Assembly (NCBI GenBank): GCA_037974665.1
Contig: CM075771.1
Location: forward strand, 38,176,425 to 38,240,424
Origin: Ehretia macrophylla
Lineage: Eukaryota; Streptophyta; Magnoliopsida; Boraginales; Ehretiaceae
DNA length: 64,000 bases
Direction of reading: 5' to 3'
A program made the translations under genes and the position numbers. This document shows, in pieces, positions 11,059 through 23,136 of this stretch. Every line of letters begins with the position of its first letter. Within the stretch, counting starts at the first letter, position 1. A model generated the notes under the pieces. It was given only the letters and a program-made list of their open reading frames with translations. It did not search any database and was not told the DNA's origin.

Positions 11059-11615
11059 TTTTTAATTTTTTTTGCCCTGATTGGGGTTGCCAAGATTCTT
11101 TATCCACCAAATCTCTATTACCGAATCCCACGGAACAATGGGCAAGACAACTTCGCTTCACGTAGAGGTCCGGCCCACAAACCGAGGGCGTAGGGTTTGT
11201 GACCAAGTCTCCGTCGCTACGGTGCCCATAACTTTTGATCCGTAAGGAGTTACGCGGCGCATAGCATGCCGTTGCAAAGCTCTCTGAGAGCTCTACGATG
11301 GGGGTAGAGAGCTTGCTCGCTTTGCTCATTTTTGGAGCCCAAAATCAATCGTTTTCATCAATTTCAGGCCAATTTTCTTCTTTTGCTCTATTTTTCCGTC
11401 CCGGATCGTACGTCGTGAGCTGTTAAAAGGACGATAACATGACTCGCGGTAAATCAGAGGGCCCTACAAAGTGTCGATATCACGTCTTGTGAGGATGCTG
11501 CATTGTTGAAGCGGATGGGTTGTCGGTAAGCCGATTGGGCCTTTTTAATGGGCCATCTCTCTAGGCTGGCACTGTGAACCGTTAACACATATAGGAATTG
11601 TGCCCTCAACATGAC

Positions 11616-11735
11616 AGGTGCGATCAGAGCAACACTAATGCACCGGATCCCATCAGAACTCCGAAGTTAAGCGTGCTTGGGCGAGAGTAGTACTAGGATG
11701 GGTGACCCGCTGGGAAGTCCTTGTGTTGCACCCCA
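11616..11735 (+). rRNA. 5S rRNA: 5S rRNA gene, copy 17 (AGAGC class)
   Basis: G1A, T12G, C14G, G17A, C94G, C107T, C120A. Near-identical to copy 14. One change in box C. Confidence 0.91.
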
Positions 11736-12291
11736 TTTTCAATTTTTTTTGCCATGGTTCGGGTTTCCAAGATACTTTATCCACCAAATATCTATTACTG
11801 AATCCAACGGAACATTGGGCAAGACACCTTCGCTTCACGTAGAAGCCGGTCTAGTAAACCGAGGGCGTAGGGTTTGTGACCAGGTCTCCGTCGCTCGGGT
11901 GCCCATAACTTTTGATCCGTAAGGAGTTACGCGGCGCACAGCATACCGTTGCAAAGCACTTTGAGAGCTCTACGATTGGGGCAGCCAGTTTGCTCGCTGT
12001 GGCCGTTTTTGGAGCCCAAAATCAAACGTTTTCATCAGTTTCAGTCCACTTTTCTTCTTTTGCTCTATTTTTCTGTCCCGGATCGTACGTCGTGAGCTGT
12101 TAAAATGACGACAACCTGACTCACGGGACAACAGAGGGCCCTACAACGTGTCGATATCACGTCTTACGAGGTTGCTGCATTGTTGATGGGATGGGTTGTC
12201 GTTAAGCCCAATGGGCCTTTTCAATGGGCCATCTCTCTAGGCTGGCACTGTGAACCGTTAACACAAATAAGAATTGTGCCCTCAACATGTC

Positions 12292-12411
12292 GAGTGCGAT
12301 CATACCAGCACTGATGCACCGGATCCCATCAGAACTCCGAAGTTAAGTGTTCTTGGACGAGTGTAATACTAGGATGGGTGACCCCCTGGGAAGTCCTCGT
12401 GTTGCACCCCC
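12292..12411 (+). rRNA. 5S rRNA: 5S rRNA gene, copy 18
   Basis: G2A, A22G, C57T, G60T, G66A, A71T, G75A. Box A has two changes and the intermediate element one. The upstream block is CAAATA. Confidence 0.9.
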
Positions 12412-12968
12412 TTTTCAATTTTTTTTGCCCTGGTAAGGGTTGCCAAGACACTTTATCCACTAATTCTCTATTACCGAATCACTCAGAACATTGGGCAAGA
12501 CAACTTCGCTTCACGTAGAGGCCGGACACGCAAACCGAGGGCGTAGGATTTGTGACCAGGTCTCCGTCGCTCCGGTGCCCATAACTTTTGATCCGTATGG
12601 AGTTACGCGGCGCACAGCATACTGTTGCAAAGCTTTCTTAGAGCTCTACGACGGGGGCAGCCAGCTTGCTCGCTTTGCCAATTTTTGGAGCCCAAAATTG
12701 AACATTTTCATCAGTTTCAGGCCACTTTTCTTCTTTTGCTCGGTTTTTCTATCCCGGATCGTACGCCGTGAGTTGTTAAAAGGACGACAACCTGACTCGC
12801 GGGACATCAGAGGGCCCTACAACGTGTCGATATCATGTCTTGCGAGGATGCTGCGTTGTTGAAGCAGATGGGTTGTTGTTAAGCCTATTGGGCCTTTTGA
12901 ATGGGCCATCTCTCTAGGCTGGGACTGTGAACCGTTAACACATATAGGAATTGTGCCCTCTACATGAC

Positions 12969-13089
12969 GAGTGCGATCATACCAGCACTAATGCACCGGA
13001 TCCCATCAGAAATCCGAAGTTAAACGTGCTTGGGCGAGAGTAGTACTAGGATGCATGAGCCCCTGGAAAAGTCCTCGTGTTGCACCCCT
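12969..13089 (+). rRNA. 5S rRNA: 5S rRNA gene, copy 19, box C disturbed
   Basis: 121 nt: one extra A near position 100. Also G2A, C44A, G56A, G86C, G87A, C91G and T at the end. Three changes sit in box C. Partner of copy 24. Confidence 0.88.
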
Positions 13090-13648
13090 TTTTTTAATTT
13101 TTTTTTTCCCTAGTTAGGGTTGCCAAGATACTTTATCCACCAAATCTCTATTACCGAATCCCACGGAACATTGGGCAAGACAACTTCGCTTTACGTAGAG
13201 GCCGAGCCAGCAAACCGAGGGCGTAGGGTTTGTGACTAGGTCTCCGTCGCTCTAGTGCCCATAACTTTTGATCCATAAGGAGTTACGCGGCGCACAGCAT
13301 ACCGTTGCAAAGCTCTCTGAGAGCACTACGATTGGGGCAGCCAGCTTGCTTGCTGTGCCCATTTTTGGAGCCCAAATTCAAATGTTTTCATCAATTTCAG
13401 TCCACTTTTCCTCTTTTGCTCTATTTTTTTGTCCTGGATCGTATGTCGTGAGCTGTTAAAAGGTCGATAACCTAACTCACGGGACATCAGAGGGTCCTAC
13501 AACGTGTTGATATAACGTCTTGCGAGGATGCTGAATTGTTGAAGCAGATGGGTTTTCGTTAAGCCCATTGGGCATTTTGATTGGGCCATCTCTCTAGGCT
13601 GGCACTGTGAACCGTTAACACATATAGGAATTGTGTCCTCAACATGAC

Positions 13649-13768
13649 GGGTGTGATCATACCAGCACTGATGCACTGGATCCCATCAGAACTCCGAAGT
13701 TAAGCTTTCTTGGGCGAGAGTAGTACTAGGATGGGTAACTCCCTAGGAAGTCCTCGTGTTGTACCCCC
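13649..13768 (+). rRNA. 5S rRNA: 5S rRNA gene, copy 20
   Basis: C6T, A22G, C29T, G58T, G60T, G89A, C92T, G97A, C114T. Box A has two changes and box C three. The upstream block reads GTGTCC, losing the GC pair. Partner of copy 25. Confidence 0.9.
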
Positions 13769-14324
13769 TTTTCAATTTTTTCTGCCCTGGTTAGGGTTGC
13801 CAAGATACTTTATCCACCAATTATCTATTACCAAATCACACGGAAGATTGGGCAAGACAACTATGCTTCACGTAGAGGCCGGGCTCGCAAACCGAGGGCG
13901 TAGGGTTTGTGACTAGGTCTCCGTCGCTCTGATGCCCATAACTTTTGATCCGTAAGGAATTACGCGGCGCACATCATACCGTTGCAAATCTCTCTGAGAG
14001 CTCTACGACGGAGGCAGCCAGCTTGCTCTCTATACCCTTTTTGGAGCCCAAAATCGAACGTTTTCATCTATTTCAGGCCACTTTTCTTCTTTTGCTCTGT
14101 TTTTCTGTCCTGGATAGTACGTCGTGAGCTTTTAAAAGCACGACAACCTTACTCGCGAGACATCTGAGGGCCCTCCAACGTGTCGATATCACATTTTGCG
14201 AGGATACTACGTTGTTGAAGCGGATGGGTTGTCGTTAAGCCCATTGGGCATTTTGAATGGGCCATCTCTCTAATCTGGGACTGTGAACCGTTAACACATA
14301 TAGGAATTGTGCACTCAACATGAC

Positions 14325-14444
14325 GGGTGCGATCATACCAGCACTAATTCACTGGATCCCATCAGAACTCTGAAGTTAAGCGTGCTTGGGAGAGAGTAGT
14401 ACTAGGATTGGTGACCCCCTGGGAAGTCCTCGTGTTGCACCCCC
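14325..14444 (+). rRNA. 5S rRNA: 5S rRNA gene, copy 21
   Basis: G25T, C29T, C47T, C67A, G85T. One change each in the intermediate element and box C. Upstream GTGCAC. Partner of copy 26. Confidence 0.9.
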
Positions 14445-15008
14445 TTTTCAATTTTTTTTGCCCTGGTTGGGGTTGCCAAGATTCTTTATCCACCAAATCT
14501 CTATTACCGAATCCCACGGAACAATGGGGAAGACAACTTCGCTTCACGTAGAGGTTGGGCCCACAAACCGAGGGCGTAGGGTTTGTGACCAAGTCTCCGT
14601 CGCTACGGTGCCCATAACTTTTGATCCGTAAGGAGTTACGCGGCGCACAGCATGCCGTTGCAAAGCTCTCTGAGAGCTCTACGATGGGGGCAGAGAGCTT
14701 GCTCGCTTTGCTCATTTTTGGAGCCCAAAATCAAATGTTTTCATCAATTTCAGGCCAATTTTCTTCTTTTGCCCTATTTTTCCGTCCCGGATCGTACGTC
14801 GTGAGCTGTTAAAAGGACGACAACCTGACTCGTGGTACATCAGAGGGCTCTACAACGTGTCGATATCACGTCTTGCGAAGATGCTGCGTTGTTGAAGCAG
14901 ATGGGTTGTCGTTAAGTCCATTGGGCCTTTTGAATGGGCCATCTTTCTAGGCTGGCACAGTGAATTGTGAACTGTTAACACATATAGGAATTGTGCCCTC
15001 AACATGAA

Positions 15009-15127
15009 GGGTACGATCATACCAGCACTAATGCAGCGGATCCCATCAGAACAACAAAGTTAAGCGTGCTTGGGCGAGAGTAGTACTACGATGGGTGACC
15101 CCTTAGAAGTCCTCGAGGTACACCCTT
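15009..15127 (+). rRNA. 5S rRNA: 5S rRNA gene, copy 22, box C shortened
   Basis: 119 nt: one base is missing at about 95-99. Also G5A, C28G, T45A, C46A, G48A and G81C, and the last C bases are T. Position -1 is A. Partner of copy 27. Probably a pseudogene. Confidence 0.87.
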
Positions 15128-15684
15128 TTTTCAATTTTTTTTGCCCTGGTTAGGGTTGCCAAGATACTTTATCCACCAAATCTCTATTACCGAATCCCAC
15201 GGAACAATGGGCAAGACAACTTCGCTTCACGTAGAGGTCGGGCCCACAAACCGAGGGCGTAGGGTTTGTGACCAAGTCTCCGTTGCTACGGTTCCCATAA
15301 CTTTTGATCCGTAAGGAGTTACGTGGCGCACAGCATGTCGTTGCAAAGCTCTCTGGGAGCTCTACGATGGGGGCAGATAGTTTGCTCGCTTTGCTCATTT
15401 TTGGAGCCCAAAATCAAACATTTTCATCAGTTTCAGGCCAATTTTCTTCTTTTGCCCTATTTTTCCGTCCCGGATCGTACGTCGTGAGCTGTTAAAAGGA
15501 CGACAACCTGACTCGTGGTACATCAGAGGGCCCTACAACGTGTCGATATCACGTCTTGCGAAGATGCTACGTTGTTGGAGCAGATGGGTTATCGTTAAGC
15601 CCATTGGGCCTTTTGAATGGGCCATCTCTCTAGGCTGGCACGGTGAACCGTTAACACATATAGGAATTGTGCCCTCAACATGAC

Positions 15685-15804
15685 GGGTGAGATCGGAGCA
15701 GCACTAATGCACCAGATCCCATCAGAACTCCGAAGTTAAGCGTTCTTGGGCGAGATTAGTACTAGGATGGGTGACCCCCTGGGAAGTCCTTGTGTTGCAC
15801 CCCC
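15685..15804 (+). rRNA. 5S rRNA: 5S rRNA gene, copy 23
   Basis: C6A, A11G, T12G, C14G, G30A, G60T, G72T, C107T. Nearly the same as copy 16. Standard upstream region. Partner of copy 28. Confidence 0.91.
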
Positions 15805-16361
15805 TTTTCAATTTTTTTTGCCCTGATTAGGGTTGCCAAGATTCTTTATCCACCAAATCTCTATTACCGAATCCCACGGAACAATGGGCAAGACAACTTC
15901 GCTTCACGTAGAGGTCCGGCCCACAAACCGAGGGCGTAGGGTTTGTGACCAAGTCTCCGTCGCTAAGGTGCCCATAACTTTTGATCCGTAAGGAGTTACG
16001 CGGCGCACAGCATGCCGTTGCAAAGCACTCTGAGAGCTCTACGATGGGGGCAGAGAGCTTGCTGGCTTTGCTCATTTTTGGAGCCCAAAATCAAACATTT
16101 TCATCAATTTCAGGCCAATTTTCTTCTTTTGCCTTATTTTTCCGTCCCGGATCGTACGTCGTGAGCTGTTAAAATGATGACAACCTGACTCGTGGTACAT
16201 CAGAGGGCCCTACAACGTGTCGATATCACGTCTTGCGAGGATGTTGCGTTGTTGAAGCAGATGGGTTGTTGTTAAGCCTATTGGGCCTTTTGAATGGGCC
16301 ATCTCTCTAGGCTGGGACTGTGAACCGTTAACACATATAGGAATTGTGCCCTCAACATGAC

Positions 16362-16481
16362 GAGTGCGATCATACCAGCACTAATGCACCGGATCCCATC
16401 AGAAATCTGAAGTTAAACGTGCTTGGGCGAGAGTAGTACTAGGATGCGTGAGCCCCTGGGAAGTCCTCGTGTTGCACCCCT
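16362..16481 (+). rRNA. 5S rRNA: 5S rRNA gene, copy 24
   Basis: G2A, C44A, C47T, G56A, G86C, C91G, C120T. It has the box C changes G86C and C91G of copy 19 but not its extra base, so that insertion arose after the block was duplicated. Confidence 0.9.
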
Positions 16482-17040
16482 TTTTTCAATTTTTTTTTGC
16501 CCTGGTTAGGGTTGCCAAGATACTTTATCCACCAAATCTCTATTACCGAATCCCACGGAACATTGGGCAAGACAACTTCGCTTCACGTAGAGGCCGAGCC
16601 AGCAAACCGAGGGCGTAGGGTTTGTGACTTGGTCTCCGTCGCTCCAGTGCCCATAACTTTTGATCCATAAGGAGTTACGCGGCGCACAGCATACCGTTGC
16701 AAAGCTCTCTGAGAGCACTACGATGGGGGCAGCCAGCTTGCTCGCTGTGCCCATTTTTGGAGCCCAAATTTGAAAGTTTTCATCAATTTCAGTCCACTTT
16801 TCTTCTTTTGCTCTATTTTTTTGTCCTGGATCGTATGTCATGAGCTGTTAAAAGGTCGATAACCTAACTCACGGGACATTAGAGGGCCCTACAACGTGTT
16901 GATATAACGTCTTGCGAGGATGCTGCATTGTTGAAGGAGATGGGTTGTCGTTAAGCCCATTGGGCCTTTTGAATGGGCCATCTCTCTAGGCTGACACTGT
17001 GAACCGTTAACACATATAGGAATTGTGTCCTCAACATGAC

Positions 17041-17160
17041 GGGTGTGATCATACCAGCACTGATGCACTGGATCCCATCAGAACTCCGAAGTTAAGCATT
17101 CTTGGGCGAGAGTAGTACTAGGATGGGTAACTCCCTAGGAAGTCCTCGTGTTGTACCCCC
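17041..17160 (+). rRNA. 5S rRNA: 5S rRNA gene, copy 25
   Basis: C6T, A22G, C29T, G58A, G60T, G89A, C92T, G97A, C114T. Upstream GTGTCC as in copy 20. Three box C changes. Confidence 0.9.
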
Positions 17161-17716
17161 TTTTCAATTTTTTCTGCCCTGGTTAGGGTTGCCAAAATAC
17201 TTTATCCACCAATTCTCTATTACCAAATCACACGGAAGATTGGGCAAGACAACTTTGCTTCACGTAGAGGCCGGGCTCGCAAACTGAGGGCGTAGGGTTT
17301 GTGACCTGGTCTCCGTCGCTCCAATGCCCATAACTTTTGATCCGTAAGGAATTACGCGGTGCACATCATACCGTTGCAAAGCTCTCTGAGAGCTCTACGA
17401 CGGAGGCAGCCAGCTTGCTCGCTATACCCTTTTTGGAGCCCAAAATCGAACGTTTTCATCTATTTCAGGCCACTTTTCTTCTTTTGCTCTGTTTTTCCGT
17501 CCTGGATAGTACGTCGTGAGCTGTTAAAAGAACGACAACCTTACTCGTGAGACATCTAAGGGCCCTCCAACGTGTCGATATCACATTTTGCGAGGATACT
17601 ACGTTGTTGAAGCGGATGGGTTGTCGTTAAGCCCATTGGGCATTTTGAATGGGCCATCTCTCTAATCTGGGACTGTGAACCGTTAACACATATAGGAATT
17701 GTGCACTCAACATGAC

Positions 17717-17836
17717 GCGTGCGATCATACCAGCACTAATTCACTGGATCCCATCAGAACTCCGAAGTTAAGCGTGCTTGGGAGAGAGTAGTACTAGGAT
17801 TGGTGACCCCCAGGGAAGTCCTCGTGTTGCACCCCC
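17717..17836 (+). rRNA. 5S rRNA: 5S rRNA gene, copy 26
   Basis: G2C, G25T, C29T, C67A, G85T, T96A. Partner of copy 21. Upstream GTGCAC. Confidence 0.9.
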
Positions 17837-18400
17837 TTTTCAATTTTTTTTGCCCTGGTTGGGGTTGCCAAGATTCTTTATCCACCAAATCTCTATTACC
17901 GAATCCCACGGAACAATGGGCAAGACAACTTTGCTTCACGTAGAGGTCGGGCCCACAAACCGAGGGCGTAGGGTTTGTGACCAAGTCTCCGTCGCTACGG
18001 TGCCCATAACTTTTGATCCGTAAGAAGTTACGCGGCGCACAGCATGCCGTTGCAAAGCTCTCTGAGAGCTCTACGATGGGGGCAGAGAGTTTGCTCGCTT
18101 TGCTAATTTTTGGAGCCCAAAATCAAACGTTTTCATCAATTTCAGGCCAATTTTCTTCTTTTGCCCTATTTTTCCGTCCCGGATCGTACGTCGTGAGCTG
18201 TTAAAAGGATGACAACCTGACTCGTGGTATATCAGAGGGCCCTACAACGTGTCGATATCACGTCTTGCGAAGATGCTGCGTTGTTGAAGCAGATGGGTTG
18301 TCGTTAAGCCTATTGGGCCTTTTGAATGGGCCATCTTTCTAGGCTGGCACTGTGAATTGTGAACTGTTAACACATATAGGAATTGTGCCCTCAACATGAA

Positions 18401-18519
18401 GGGTGGGATCATACCAGCACTAATGCAGCGGATCCCATCAGAACAACGAAGTTAAGCGTGCTTGGGCGAGAGTAGTACTAGGATGGGTGACCCCTTAGAA
18501 GTCCTCGAGGTACACCCCC
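18401..18519 (+). rRNA. 5S rRNA: 5S rRNA gene, copy 27, box C shortened
   Basis: 119 nt with the same one-base loss near 95-99 as copy 22. Also C6G, C28G, T45A, C46A and T109A. Position -1 is A. The loss therefore predates the five-unit duplication. Confidence 0.87.
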
Positions 18520-19076
18520 TTTTCAATTTTTTTTGCCCTGGTTAGGGTTGCCAAGATACTTTATCCACCAAATCTCTATTACCGAATCCCACGGAACAAT
18601 GGGCAAGACAACTTCGCTTCACGTAGAGGTCGGGCCCACAAACCGAGGGCGTAGGGTTTATGACCAAGTCTCCGTCGCTACGGTTCCCATAACTTTTGAT
18701 CCGTAAGGAGTTACGTGGCGCACAGCATGCCGTTACAAAGCTCTCTGAGAGCTCTACGATGGGGGTAGATAGTTTGCTCGCTTTGCTCATTTTTGGAGCC
18801 CAAAATCAAATGTTTTCATCAGTTTCAGGCCAATTTTCTTCTTTTGCCCTATTTTTCCGTCCTGGATCGTACGTCGTGAGCTGTTAAAAGGACGACAACC
18901 TGACTCGTGGTACATCAGAGGGCCCTACAACGTGTCGATATCACGTCTTGCGAAGTTGCTGCGTTGTTGGAGCAGATGGGTTGTCGTTAAGCCCATTGGG
19001 CCTTTTGAATGGGCCATCTCTCTAGGCTGGCACTGTGAACCGTTAACACATATAGGAATTGTGCCCTCAACATGAC

Positions 19077-19196
19077 GGGTGCGATTGGAGCAGCACTAAT
19101 GCACCAGATCCCATCAGAACTCCGAAGTTAAGCATTCTTGGGCGAGAGTAGTACTAGGATGGGTGACCCCCTGGGAAGTCCTCGTGTTGCACCCCC
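19077..19196 (+). rRNA. 5S rRNA: 5S rRNA gene, copy 28
   Basis: C10T, A11G, T12G, C14G, G30A, G58A, G60T. Box C is unchanged. Upstream region standard. Confidence 0.91.
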
Positions 19197-19754
19197 TTTT
19201 CAATATTTTTTGCCCAGGTTAGGGTTGCCAAGATAATTTATCCACCAAATCTCTATTACCGAATCCCACTAAACATTGGGCAAGACTACTTCGCTTCACG
19301 TAGAGGCCGAGCCAGCAAACCGAGGGCGTAGGGTATGTGACCAGGTCTCCGTCGCTCCGGTGCCCATAACTTTAGATCCGTAAAGAGTTACGCAGCGCAC
19401 AACATACCGTTGCAAAGCTCTCTAAGACTTCTACGACGTGGTCAACCAGTTTGCTCGATGTGCCCATTTTTGAAGCCCAAAATCAAACATTTTCATCAAT
19501 TTTCTTTCACTTTTCTTCTTTTGCGGTGTTTTTTTTATCCCGGATCGTACGTCGTGAGCTGTTAATAGGACGACAACTTGACTCGTGGGACATCAGAGGT
19601 CCCTAGAACGTGTCGATATCACATCTTGCGAGCATGTTGCATTGTTAAAGCGAATGGGTTGTCGTTAAGCCCATTGGGCCTTTTGAATGGGCCATCTCTC
19701 TAGGCTGGCACTGTGAACCGTTAACACATATAGGAATTGTGCCCTCAACATGAC

Positions 19755-19874
19755 GGGTCTGATCATACTAGCATTAATGCAGCGGATCCCATCAAAACTA
19801 CGAAGTTAAGCATGCTTGGGCGATAGTAGTACTAGGATGGTTGGCCCCTTGGGAAGTCCTCGAGTTGCACCCCC
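19755..19874 (+). rRNA. 5S rRNA: 5S rRNA gene, copy 29, strongly diverged
   Basis: G5C, C6T, C15T, C20T, C28G, G41A, C46A, G58A, G70T, G87T, A90G, C95T, T109A. Thirteen changes, in all three internal boxes. It belongs to the C28G/C46A/T109A group. Confidence 0.88.
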
Positions 19875-20430
19875 TTTTCAATTTTTTTTGCCCTGGTTAG
19901 GGTTGCCAAGATACTTTATCCACCAAATCTCTATTACTGAATCCCACGAAACATTGGGCAATACAACTTCGCTTCACGTAGAGGCCGAGCCAGCAAACCG
20001 AAGGCGTAGGGTTTGTGACCAGGTCTCCGTCGCTCCGGTGCCCATAACTTTTGATCCATAAGGAGTTACGCATCTCACAGTATACCGTTGCAAAGCTCTC
20101 AGAGAGCTTTACGACGGGGTCATTGAGCTGGCTCGCTGTGCCCATTTTTAGAGCCCAAAATCGAACGTTTTCATCAATTTCAGACCACTTTTCTTATTTT
20201 GGTCTATTTTCTATACTGGATCGTACGTCGTGAGCTGTTCAAAGGATGACAACCTAACTCACAGGACATTAGAGGGCCCTACAACTTGTCGATATCACGT
20301 CTTGCGAGGATTCTGCTTTGTTGAAGTGGATGGGTTGTCATTAAGCCCCTTGGGCCTTTTGAATGGGCCATCTCTCTAAGCTGGGACTGTGAACCGTTAA
20401 CACATATAGGAATTGTCCCCTCAACATGAG

Positions 20431-20549
20431 GGGTGCGATCATACCAGCACTAATGCACCGGATCCCATCATTACTCCGAAGTTAAGCGTGCTTGGGTGAG
20501 AGTAGTACTAAGATGGTGACCCTTTGGGAAGTCCTCGTGTTGCACAAAT
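20431..20549 (+). rRNA. 5S rRNA: 5S rRNA gene, copy 30, 3' end altered
   Basis: 119 nt, one G lost in box C at 85-87. Also G41T, A42T, C67T, G81A and two T in box C. The final CCCC is replaced by AAAT, so the terminal helix with GGG at the 5' end cannot form. Position -1 is G. Likely a pseudogene. Confidence 0.87.
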
Positions 20550-21105
20550 TTTCAATTTTTTTTGCCCTGGTTAGAGTTGCCAAGATACTTTATCCACCAA
20601 ATCTCTATTACCGAATCCCATGGAACATTGGGCAAGACAACTTCGCTTTACGTTGAGGCCGGGCCAGCAAACCGAGGGCGTAGGTTTTGTGACTAGGTCT
20701 CTGTCGATCTGGTGCCCAAAACTTTTGATCCGTATGGAGTTTCGCAGCGCACAGCATACAATTGCAAAGCTCTCTGTGAGCTCTACGACGGGGGCATCTA
20801 GCTTGCTCGCTATGCCCATTTTTGGAGCCCAAAATCAAACGTTTTCATCAGTTTCAGGCCACTTTTCTTCTTTTGCCCTGTTTTTCCGTCCCGGATATTA
20901 CGTCGTGAGCTATTAAAAGGATGACAACCTTACTTGCGGCACATCAGAGGGCCCTACAATGTGTCAATATCACGTCTTGCGAGGATGCTGCGTTGTTGAA
21001 ACGGATGGGTTGTCGTTAAGCCCATTTGGCCTTTTCAATGGGCCATGTCTCTAGGCTGGCACTGTGAACCGTTAACACACATAGGAATTGTGCCCTCAAC
21101 ATGAC

Positions 21106-21225
21106 AGGTGCGATCAGAGCAGCACTAATGCACCGGATCCCATTAGAACTCCAAAGTTAAGCGTGCTTAGGTGAGAGTAGTACTAGGATGGGTGACCCCT
21201 TGGGAAGTCCTCGTGTTGCACCCCC
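21106..21225 (+). rRNA. 5S rRNA: 5S rRNA gene, copy 31 (AGAGC class)
   Basis: G1A, T12G, C14G, C39T, G48A, G64A, C67T, C95T. The upstream TATA-like block is CACATA. Confidence 0.9.
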
Positions 21226-21782
21226 TTTTCAATTTTTTTTGCCCTGGTTAGGGTTGCCAAGATACTTTATCCACCAAATCTGTATTACCGAATCCCACAG
21301 AACATTGGGCAAGACAACTTCGCTTCACGTAGAGGCTGGGCTAGCAAACCGAGGGCGTAGGGTTTGTGACCAGGTCTCCGTCGTTACGGTGCCCATAACT
21401 TTTAATCCGTAAGGAGTTACGCGGAGCACAGCATACCGTTGCAAAGCACTCTGAGAGCTCTGCGACTAGGGTAGCCAGTTTGCTCGCTGTGCCCATTTTT
21501 GTTGCCCAAAATCGAACGTTTTCATCAATTTATGGCCATTTTTCTTTTTTTGCTCTATTTTTCTGTCCCGGATCGTACGTCGTGAGTTGTTAAAAGGACG
21601 CCAACCTGACTCGCTGGAAATCATAGGGCCCTACAACGTGTTGATATCACGTCTTGCGAGGATGCTGCGTTGTTGAAGCGGATGGGTTGTCTTTAAGCCC
21701 ATTGGGCCTTTTGAATGGGTAATATCTGTAGGCTGGCACTATGAACCGTTAACACATATAGGAATTGTGCCCTCGACATGAC

Positions 21783-21902
21783 GGGGGCGATCAGAGCATG
21801 ACTAATGCACCAGATTCCATCAGAACTGCGAAGTTAAGCGTGCTTGGGCGAGAGTAGTAAAAGGATGGGTGACCCCCAGGGAAGTTCTCGTGTTGGACCA
21901 CC
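21783..21902 (+). rRNA. 5S rRNA: 5S rRNA gene, copy 32 (GGGGG/AGAGC class), diverged
   Basis: T4G, T12G, C14G, G17T, C18G, G30A, C34T, C46G, C78A, T79A, T96A, C104T, C114G, C118A. It shares the T4G, C34T, T96A, C104T signature and the gctccggttagg spacer with copies 12, 15, 33, 37 and 59. Confidence 0.88.
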
Positions 21903-22460
21903 GTTTTCAATTTTTTTTGCTCCGGTTAGGGTTGCCATGATACGTTATCCACCACATTTCTATTATCGAATCCCACGGTACATTGGGCAAGAAAACTTCG
22001 CTTCACGTAGAGGCCGAGACAGCAAACCGAGGGCATAGGGTTTGTGACCAGGTCTCCGTCACTCCGGTGCCCATAACTTTTGATCCGTACGGAGTTACAA
22101 GGCGCACAACATTCCGTTGCAAAGCTCTCTGAGAACTCTACGACGGGGGCAGCCAGTTTGCTCGCTGTGCCCATTTTTGTAGCCCAAAATCGAAAGTTTT
22201 CGTCAATTTCAGTCCACTTTTCTTCTTTTCCTCCATTTTTCCCACCCGGATCGTACGTCGTGAGTTGTTAAAAGGATAACAACATGACTTGCGGGACATC
22301 AGAGGGCCCCACAACGTGTCGAAATCACGTCTTTTGAGAACGTTGCATTGTTGAAGCGGATGGGTTGTCGTTAAGCCCATTGGACCTTTTGAATTGGCCA
22401 TATCTCTAGGCTGGCACTGTGAACTGTTAACACATATAGGAATTGTGCCCTCAACATGAC

Positions 22461-22580
22461 GGGGGTGATCAGAGCAGCACTAATGCACCGGATTCCATCA
22501 GAACTCCGAAGTTAAGCGTCCTTGGGCAAGAGTAGTATTTGGATGGGTGACCCCAAGGGAAGTTCTCGTGTTGCACCCCC
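22461..22580 (+). rRNA. 5S rRNA: 5S rRNA gene, copy 33 (GGGGG/AGAGC class), diverged
   Basis: T4G, C6T, T12G, C14G, C34T, G60C, G68A, C78T, A80T, C95A, T96A, C104T. Adjacent to copy 32 of the same class. Confidence 0.88.
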
Positions 22581-23136
22581 CTTTTCAATTTTTTTTGCTC
22601 CGGTTAGGGTTGCCATGATACTTTATCCACCACATTTCTATTATCGAATCCCACGGTACATTGGACAAGACAACTTTTATTCACGTAGAGGCCGGGCCAG
22701 CAAACCGATGGAGTAGGGTTTGTGACCAGGTCTCCGTCGCTCCGGTGCCTATAACTTTTGATCCGTAAGGAGTTATGCGGCGCACAGCATACCGTTGCAA
22801 AGCTCTCAGAAAGCTCTACGACAGAGGCCTCCAGCTTGCTCGCTATGCCATTTTTGGAGCCCAAATCGAACGTTTTCATCAATTTCAGGCCACTTTTCTT
22901 CTTTAGCTCTGTTTTTTCATCCTGGATCGTACGTCGTGAGCTATTAAAAGGATGACAACCTGACTCGCGGGACATCTGAGGGCCCTACAACGTGTCGATA
23001 TCACGTTTTGCGAGGATACTGCATTGTTGAAGCGTATGGGTTGTCGTTAAGCCCATTGGGCCTTTTGAATGGGACATCTCTCTAAGCTAGGACTGTGAAC
23101 CGTTAACGCATATAGGAATTGTGCACTCAACATGAC

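Larger units (their letters stand above)
7900..11960 (+). repeat. Three-unit higher-order block, two copies
   Basis: About 7900-9930 and 9930-11960 repeat at an offset of 2030-2032 bp. Shared marks include the distal spacer after copies 11 and 14 (cccattttttaagccc), copies 12 and 15 with their spacer, and the distal spacer after copies 13 and 16 (ggtaagccgattgggc). The gene and proximal spacer of copy 16 do not match copy 13 but match copy 23, so a patch was exchanged later. Block edges are approximate. Confidence 0.7.
12969..16361 (+). repeat. Five-unit higher-order block, copy A
   Basis: Copies 19-23 with their spacers. Each matches the copy five places on (24-28) at an offset of 3392-3393 bp. 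Shared marks include GAGTG starts (19/24), G89A with C92T (20/25), TAATTC (21/26), a 9-bp insertion before copies 22 and 27 that makes both units 684 bp, and AGATCGG or GATTGG in 23/28. Confidence 0.88.
16362..19754 (+). repeat. Five-unit higher-order block, copy B
   Basis: Copies 24-28 and spacers, the second copy of the block that starts at 12969. The match fades after copy 28: the next gene (copy 29) does not resemble copy 24. The right edge is approximate. Confidence 0.85.
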
